From Acidobacteriota bacterium (lineage in GTDB: Bacteria; Acidobacteriota; Blastocatellia; Chloracidobacteriales; Chloracidobacteriaceae), in the NCBI GenBank assembly GCA_016208495.1, contig JACQXX010000013.1:1-59561 (forward strand): DNA of 59,561 nucleotides, in the 5' to 3' direction. This document shows, in pieces, positions 55,108 to 59,561 of the stretch (positions are counted from its first letter, which is position 1; every line of letters starts with the position of its first letter). A program made the position numbers and the translations under genes. The notes under the pieces are model-generated. The model worked only from the letters and a program-made list of their open reading frames with translations, made no database searches and had not been told where the DNA came from.

Positions 55108-55665
55108 CTACGCTGATTGCGGGGTTGGTTTACGTTTGTGCGTCCGCCTGACGGACGTTTTGGTCGCCGCAGTGCGTTTCAACCAGCGGTTGAGCACCTT
55201 GATTGAGAACCGATAGTGGCTCGCGGTGTTTGGACCAAGATAGGTCGTCAGGGGATGTTTGCCCGTCCACTCGAAATGTCCATTCTTGAGAAGCTGCTCA
55301 GGGGACAGGTCCTCCACAATTTGGAGGATTTGACGGTATCCAGATTCGAAGTCGGCCTGGACTTCCGCCGGAGACCGCAAACAATGTTTCACCCAAATCG
55401 CCTGGTTGAGCTTTGGGGTCTCGTTCCATTTATAGCCAGGGGCCGGCATCTCAGGCATTTCCCCTTTTCGCCCATCCTCATACCAGGTCAGGAACAGGTG
55501 CTGCCACTCCGCCAGATGAGCAACAAGATCAGCCACCGTCCATCCATCGCCCCACACACCTTGCTCTTGGAACCGTGCTTCCGGGATTTCCCGAAGCAGC
55601 GCGCAAAGCGAATCGTGTTCCGTTTGAATATCGTCAATCAACGCCTGTTTTGACTCATATCGCAT
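55108..55665 (-). CDS. ClbS/DfsB-type (DinB-like) four-helix protein
   Basis: 185 residues from ATG 55665 (AGGAG 9 nt upstream; a longer frame to 55773 lacks a site). GVWGDGWTVADLVAHLAEWQHLFLTWYEDG is typical of ClbS/DfsB, with HLAEWQ and later HYRFSIKVLNRWL. ClbS hydrolyses colibactin; other members are thiol- or metal-dependent transferases. C-terminal ~20 residues are Arg/Lys-rich. Confidence 0.82.
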   Translation of the reverse strand: MRYESKQALIDDIQTEHDSLCALLREIPEARFQEQGVWGDGWTVADLVAHLAEWQHLFLTWYEDGRKGEMPEMPAPGYKWNETPKLNQAIWVKHCLRSPAEVQADFESGYRQILQIVEDLSPEQLLKNGHFEWTGKHPLTTYLGPNTASHYRFSIKVLNRWLKRTAATKTSVRRTHKRKPTPQSA

Positions 55666-55878
55666 CGTCGCGAACTCCTGTTCCTGGGTATCCGCTTCAC
55701 ACTTTGCATCATTCGACGACAAACCCATTGAAAAAAGCGGGCTGAAGATATTGGGCTGAAGATTTCGGGTCAATCAACCCTGGTCCCATTTTCTTCAGCC
55801 CGTTTTCTTCAGCCCAACTTCTTCAGCCCCAAGCCCGTTTTCTTCAGCCCGGAGCTTGCGAGTCTTCAACCCTGGTTT

Positions 55879-56352
55879 TCAGCCCTCGGATTTATTCGGG
55901 TCGGTCACAAAAAATCCAAAAACCCCGCGTCCAAGCAAGGCAAAAATCATCGTGAAAATTGAACCAACCACCAGGGCTGGTGCCCGTCGCATCATGCCTT
56001 CCGACATGGTGAGAACCGTTCCTTCCTTCACATTGAGCGCGTCCCAGTGAACAAAGTAGGTATTCAAATTTAAGGCATAGCTGGCAAATGTGGCCGAAAA
56101 GATCAGGATCTGGGCAAACAACCCGAGCATCACCCCGACCAGCGCCGTTTCAATCCAGGACATCTTCGCTATTTTCCCAGACATCGCGCCATAATAAATC
56201 GCACTGATTTCGGTCAACACAACGATTGAAAACGTGCCAGTTCCTCGTGGTGCATAGGGAACACCAGCTAACCCGAGCCAGAACCGGCCAATCGTAAAAA
56301 TTACAATCATCACCAGTGGCAACTGGATGAATTTCAACACTTTCAAAAGCAT
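55879..56352 (-). CDS. Hypothetical integral membrane protein
   Basis: 157 residues; GGGAG lies 4 nt before the ATG. Four membrane segments are predicted (about 10-30, 40-60, 70-95, 125-150). ALNVKEGTVLTMSEGMMRR lies in a loop before the last. No family recognised. Confidence 0.68.
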   Translation of the reverse strand: MLLKVLKFIQLPLVMIVIFTIGRFWLGLAGVPYAPRGTGTFSIVVLTEISAIYYGAMSGKIAKMSWIETALVGVMLGLFAQILIFSATFASYALNLNTYFVHWDALNVKEGTVLTMSEGMMRRAPALVVGSIFTMIFALLGRGVFGFFVTDPNKSEG

Positions 56353-56731
56353 AAAACTCCCTTTTTAAATGAAGAACAAAGAAAGTGGTTAGTGATTAGT
56401 GATTAGTGATTAGTGATTAGTGATGCCAGTTAAGGGTTGAAGTGTTTTTTGGTTTTCATCCCCGTTGGGATGGAGTCAGGTGAGCCGGTGGTCAGCGTCG
56501 CTTTGGACGCGCCACCACCGGATGCGGGTCATCTCCAAATTTCCCTGTCCGGCCAGCCGGGGATGAGGAGGCGACGTTTTCCCAGGGTTTGCACCTGGGC
56601 TACATACCTACGCGGGAGTTCCTGGGCTCAAATCCGCTCTCTTTTCAACTCTTCATTCGCATTACTAATCACTAACCACTAACCACTAACCACTTTCTTC
56701 GTTCTTCATTCCTCAATTCTTCATTTAGTTT
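56353..56731. repeat. GTGATTA heptamers plus an inverted repeat element
   Basis: GTGATTA units (56396-56425), then a word shared with 32508-32526 (GCCAGTTAAGAGTTGAAG-like), then CCGGTGGT (56479) paired with ACCACCGG (56514) around an inner GCGTC/GACGC stem, then CCCAGGGTTTGCACCTGGG. The right side has ACTAACCACTAACC words (56667-56695). No gene. Confidence 0.8.
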
Positions 56732-58105
56732 TCAGTGTGGTAGTCCAAACACATAGTAGATAAAACACAAGGCGCCCAGGACGACTGAGCCGCCATTGAG
56801 TTCTTTGGCACGACCAGTGAGCACTTTCAGAACCGGATACAAAACCAGTCCCGCCGTCAGTCCATTCCCGATGTTGTAGGTAAACACCATCATGGCAATG
56901 GTGGCACAGGCTGGGACGAGTTCGGTCCAGTCGTCAAAGTTGATTTTGGTAATTGATCCCACCATCAACAATCCGACCGCAATCAGTGCCGGAGCGTAGG
57001 CAAATCGCAATTGTTGCAGTGGAGACACCAGTGGAATAAAGAAGAGTGACACGGCAAAGAGTACCGCCGTGGTAATCGCAGCCAAACCAGTCCGTGCACC
57101 TTCACGGATGCCGGTTGCCGATTCAATATAGGCACCGCTCGTTGATGTTCCTATCAAACCGCTGAACATACACGTCAGTGCATCAACTGTCATCGGGCGT
57201 TCAATTTCAGGGAAATCGCCTTTTTCGTCAAGGATATTTGCCGCCGCGCCAACTCCGACGAGTGTGCCAAGCGTGTCCAAAAATCCCATGAGAAATAAGG
57301 TCAGTAACAATGGCAGAAAGCTCAACCGGAGTACACCAGCAAGATCGAGTTTGAATGCCAGCGGCGCCAGGCTGTACTCACCAGTGAACGGAATGGCCGC
57401 AATCCCGGTTGGGGCTTTCCCAAACCCAAGCAGGACCCCAACAACAGCAGTAACCGCAATTCCAAGAAAGATCGCGCCCCGGACCTTGCGATAGAGCAGG
57501 GTCACCATAATGAGAAAGCCAAAAATCGCCAGCAACGTTTGTGGATCGCGGAGGTTACCAATTTTCACCGGGACATCTGGTGTTCGGAGAATTTGTGTTC
57601 CGGGCGTCAGCAGCGCTTCAGCCGGCATCCCGGCGACAAAACTGGTGACAATGCCGGTTTCATACAGACCAATCAACGCCAGGAAAAAGCCGATTCCCAC
57701 CGCAAAACTATGTTTGAGACTGGGTGAAATGGAATTGGCCAGCCAGGCGCGGATCCCAAACAACGTGATCAGGTAAAATCCAATGCCGCTGATGAATACC
57801 GCCCCCAGACGTTGCTGCCAGGTAATGCCAAGAGCCACTAACCCAAAGGCAATAAAGGCGTTTTCACCCATGTAGGGTGCCACGGCAATCGGACGATTGG
57901 CATAAAGCCCTATCAAAGTACAGCCGAATACCGCAGCCAAAATAGTGGCAACCGTGCTGGGGCCAATTGGGAGACCCGCAAAACTCAGAATTGCCGGGTT
58001 AATGACGATGATATAGGCCATGGTGACAAACGTAGTCACCCCGCCAATCAGCTCGGTCCGAACAGATGTGTTCCGCTCCCGAAGTTGAAACAGTCGTTCA
58101 AGCAT
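56732..58105 (-). CDS. NCS2-family purine permease (AzgA-like)
   Basis: 457 residues, 12-14 membrane segments. LIGGVTTFVTMAYIIVINPA, PYMGENAFIAF, GFLDTLGTLVGVGAAA and GTSTSGAYIESATGIREGAR are AzgA-like NCS2 motifs. It imports adenine, guanine or hypoxanthine with protons. Upstream of it (58106-58400) I saw no purine-riboswitch core. A ribosome site (AAGGA) lies about 14 nt before the ATG. Confidence 0.93.
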   Translation of the reverse strand: MLERLFQLRERNTSVRTELIGGVTTFVTMAYIIVINPAILSFAGLPIGPSTVATILAAVFGCTLIGLYANRPIAVAPYMGENAFIAFGLVALGITWQQRLGAVFISGIGFYLITLFGIRAWLANSISPSLKHSFAVGIGFFLALIGLYETGIVTSFVAGMPAEALLTPGTQILRTPDVPVKIGNLRDPQTLLAIFGFLIMVTLLYRKVRGAIFLGIAVTAVVGVLLGFGKAPTGIAAIPFTGEYSLAPLAFKLDLAGVLRLSFLPLLLTLFLMGFLDTLGTLVGVGAAANILDEKGDFPEIERPMTVDALTCMFSGLIGTSTSGAYIESATGIREGARTGLAAITTAVLFAVSLFFIPLVSPLQQLRFAYAPALIAVGLLMVGSITKINFDDWTELVPACATIAMMVFTYNIGNGLTAGLVLYPVLKVLTGRAKELNGGSVVLGALCFIYYVFGLPH

Positions 58106-58698
58106 TGAAGTGAATGGTCCTTTAGTGAAAGTCGTGAGGGGCGAGCGGCTGCGAGTTTATCCAAACCCACAAATTCCGCAAATGGGTGAACCATGTTTCG
58201 GAGACTCGGAATTGATAAAAAATTGAGCTTTTTTTGAGGATTATGAAGTGAGTCCAACGGTACAGTGTGACCTATCTCACCCACCTTGAATCACATCCCA
58301 GGTAACAATTAGTACACAGGTAAGAACAAGTTGTTGGTTATCCTGGAAGACAGCCATTTTCAGCATTGCGTCTACTCCCTCAAAAAATGACGAATGCAGT
58401 TGCCTGTTTCAACCCTGATCCTGAAAGTTGCCGGGAGTGTTTGGAACTGGAGTTTTGTGTAGTCAAGGTGGGTTTGCTCTATCTCCCTGAGAGCAGATTG
58501 CTTGCTTTTACGCGTTCAGGTTTAGCCCACTATATTACCTGGGAAGCGCAAGCTGGTTTCTTTTGATATTGGCAACGTTGAATTTCCGCCTCTTCCGAAT
58601 CAGGTTTCGCACTTTAGCCCCTAAATTTTTCTGCCTTCCTATCTCCCATATCTGAAAAATTGTGGGCTAATGAATTTCTATTCAGGAGTATTTTCAGA
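58106..58698. other. Intergenic stretch with divergent promoters only
   Basis: Lies between the divergent AzgA-like and FG-GAP genes. A 66-codon frame (58366-58566) with four Cys has no convincing ribosome site and no domain. A TATCTCAC/GTGTGA pair near 58265 could be regulatory. Confidence 0.4.
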
Positions 58699-59561
58699 AT
58701 GATTTCATCACGACGTCTCTCTTTTTTTATTTTTTTGTTGAGTATCGGTTTCCTGTACTTCCCCAAATATCTGGGTGAAGTAAATGCCCAGAAACAAACC
58801 CTGCCTCAAACTGCGAGTTTTACCAGCCCTGCTCAATCATCAATTTCGGTTCAAGCTGCCGGACGGGGAAGGCCCTGGGTCAATTTCGAGGATGGATATG
58901 CCCTACCGTCCTTGTATCCGGCATCAGACGCTCAGGCAAAAGCTCCAACTGAGTTTCAACCAATGTATCGTGGCAATGTGGATTCGATTTTTCCAAACAG
59001 CCCGGAAGCCCAGCACCGACGAGCCACCGGTACCTTGATTGAGTCTCCGTTTTTGCCGCCGGTTCAAGAAGTGACCATACTGGATGCGCCTGATTTTGTT
59101 GGTGCCGGAGACTTTGACGCTGATGGCCACACGGATCTGGTGGCCTTGACCCGTGGGAAAAGCGAGTTGCTTGTGATCTCTGGTGATGGCCAGGGTGGAC
59201 TCCATCCAACCCAACGAATTGATCTTCCTGGGCTGGTTAGAACTGCTGCCGTGAGCCAGCTCAGTTTAGCGACCGGATCAGCCAGTCTCGCGATTGCCAT
59301 CCAGAGTACTGATGGAGACGAACTGCTTTTCCTCAACCCTGCTCAAAAAATTGGGGTGTCAGATTTTCAACGATTGAAGCTCCCCGGAACGGTGACAGCC
59401 TGTGCCTTTGGTCAGCTCTCAGAAACATCAACGGCTGACTTGATCGTGGCGGTTGGGAACCAGTTGCTATTGTTCCAGGAAAGGAGCTTACTGGCTGGAA
59501 ATGAATTGAAAGCCGACCACACCCAATCAGTGCCATTTGTGACCAAAGCCATTGCGACCGG
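58699..59561 (+). CDS. FG-GAP/VCBS repeat secreted protein (5' end only)
   Basis: AGGAG is 11 nt before ATG 58699. A signal peptide (MISSRRLSFFIFLLSIGFLY, ending VNAQ) is followed by a Gln/Ser-rich linker and, from about residue 130, FG-GAP-like beta units; VGAGDFDADGHTDLVALTRG has the DxDxDGxxD calcium loop. The gene is open through the last base (287 codons), so the C-terminus is outside the window. Such proteins are extracellular beta-propeller or adhesion proteins. Confidence 0.88.
   Translation, partial: MISSRRLSFFIFLLSIGFLYFPKYLGEVNAQKQTLPQTASFTSPAQSSISVQAAGRGRPWVNFEDGYALPSLYPASDAQAKAPTEFQPMYRGNVDSIFPNSPEAQHRRATGTLIESPFLPPVQEVTILDAPDFVGAGDFDADGHTDLVALTRGKSELLVISGDGQGGLHPTQRIDLPGLVRTAAVSQLSLATGSASLAIAIQSTDGDELLFLNPAQKIGVSDFQRLKLPGTVTACAFGQLSETSTADLIVAVGNQLLLFQERSLLAGNELKADHTQSVPFVTKAIAT

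Noticed and set aside
54899-55216. 105-codon plus-strand frame with several Cys
   Set aside because: Overlaps the ClbS/DfsB-type gene antisense and starts in AT-rich DNA without a ribosome site.
58106-58400. Purine riboswitch before the AzgA-like permease
   Set aside because: The conserved three-way junction core was not found on the minus strand.
58366-58566. 66-codon frame with CFNPDPESCRECLELEFC
   Set aside because: The Cys spacing is suggestive of a metal site, but there is no clear start signal or homologue that I can recall; left as uncertain.
1-59561. tRNA, rRNA or tRNA-Sec genes
   Set aside because: No conserved T-arm/acceptor pairing or rRNA segment was recognised by eye; a covariance-model search would be needed to be certain.

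Overview
The window reads as chromosome-type DNA of a free-living Gram-negative bacterium, most likely an Acidobacteriota (Blastocatellia-like). Supporting features are an Oar-type carboxypeptidase-regulatory/TonB-dependent receptor, a remnant of an acidobacterial MacB/FtsX-type (ADOP) permease, two Uma2-family nucleases, a secreted TPR-CHAT protein, a DUF5335 protein and many signal-peptide proteins. Base composition looks close to 50% G+C. No rRNA, tRNA or CRISPR array was seen. A plasmid-like ParA/ParB pair (23.8-25.6 kb) and a replication-initiator-like protein (51.0-52.3 kb) raise the possibility of a secondary replicon. This is inference.

Left part (0.2-9.7 kb, minus strand): a pyrimidine-catabolism group (NCS1 permease, beta-ureidopropionase, PreT-like subunit) runs into two tandem cytochrome P460-like genes. 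Each P460 gene is interrupted by one in-frame TGA at codon 83, at the same alignment position in both copies. Each TGA is followed 16-18 nt later by a short hairpin with a GGU-type loop. This is the pattern of a bacterial selenocysteine (Sec) codon with its SECIS element, and it is the most striking signal in the window. Next come an ankyrin protein, a DMT exporter and an Lrp/AsnC regulator.

Middle (10-45 kb): TPR-CHAT protein; TonB-dependent receptor; a 58-residue zinc ribbon translationally coupled to a Kef-type antiporter; serine beta-lactamase-like hydrolase; YHS protein whose tail runs into an octamer array; Glu/Leu dehydrogenase; ParB-ParA; metallopeptidase lipoprotein; CoA transferase; SDR; several decayed genes (5'-truncated HlyD, ATP-grasp gene broken by a 23-bp duplication, ADOP stub); an acyltransferase/two-hydroxylase cluster with a divergent TetR regulator; glycosyltransferase; phosphatase; hybrid histidine kinase; ChaN-like protein.

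Right part (45-59.6 kb): DUF5335 protein; class III aminotransferase plus aldehyde dehydrogenase (the latter with an in-frame amber codon); divergent acyl-CoA synthetase; Rep-like protein; a compositionally distinct MOSC/NmrA pair beside an AT-rich gene-poor stretch; ClbS/DinB protein; AzgA-like purine permease; and the start of an FG-GAP protein that runs off the window.

Intergenic DNA is unusually rich in short repeats: several unrelated 7- and 8-nt tandem arrays, REP-like palindromes, a 100-bp MITE-like element in two copies, a roughly 90-bp dispersed repeat in three copies, and a roughly 385-bp near-palindrome. These repeats extend open frames, create false N-termini and sit next to most of the decayed genes.
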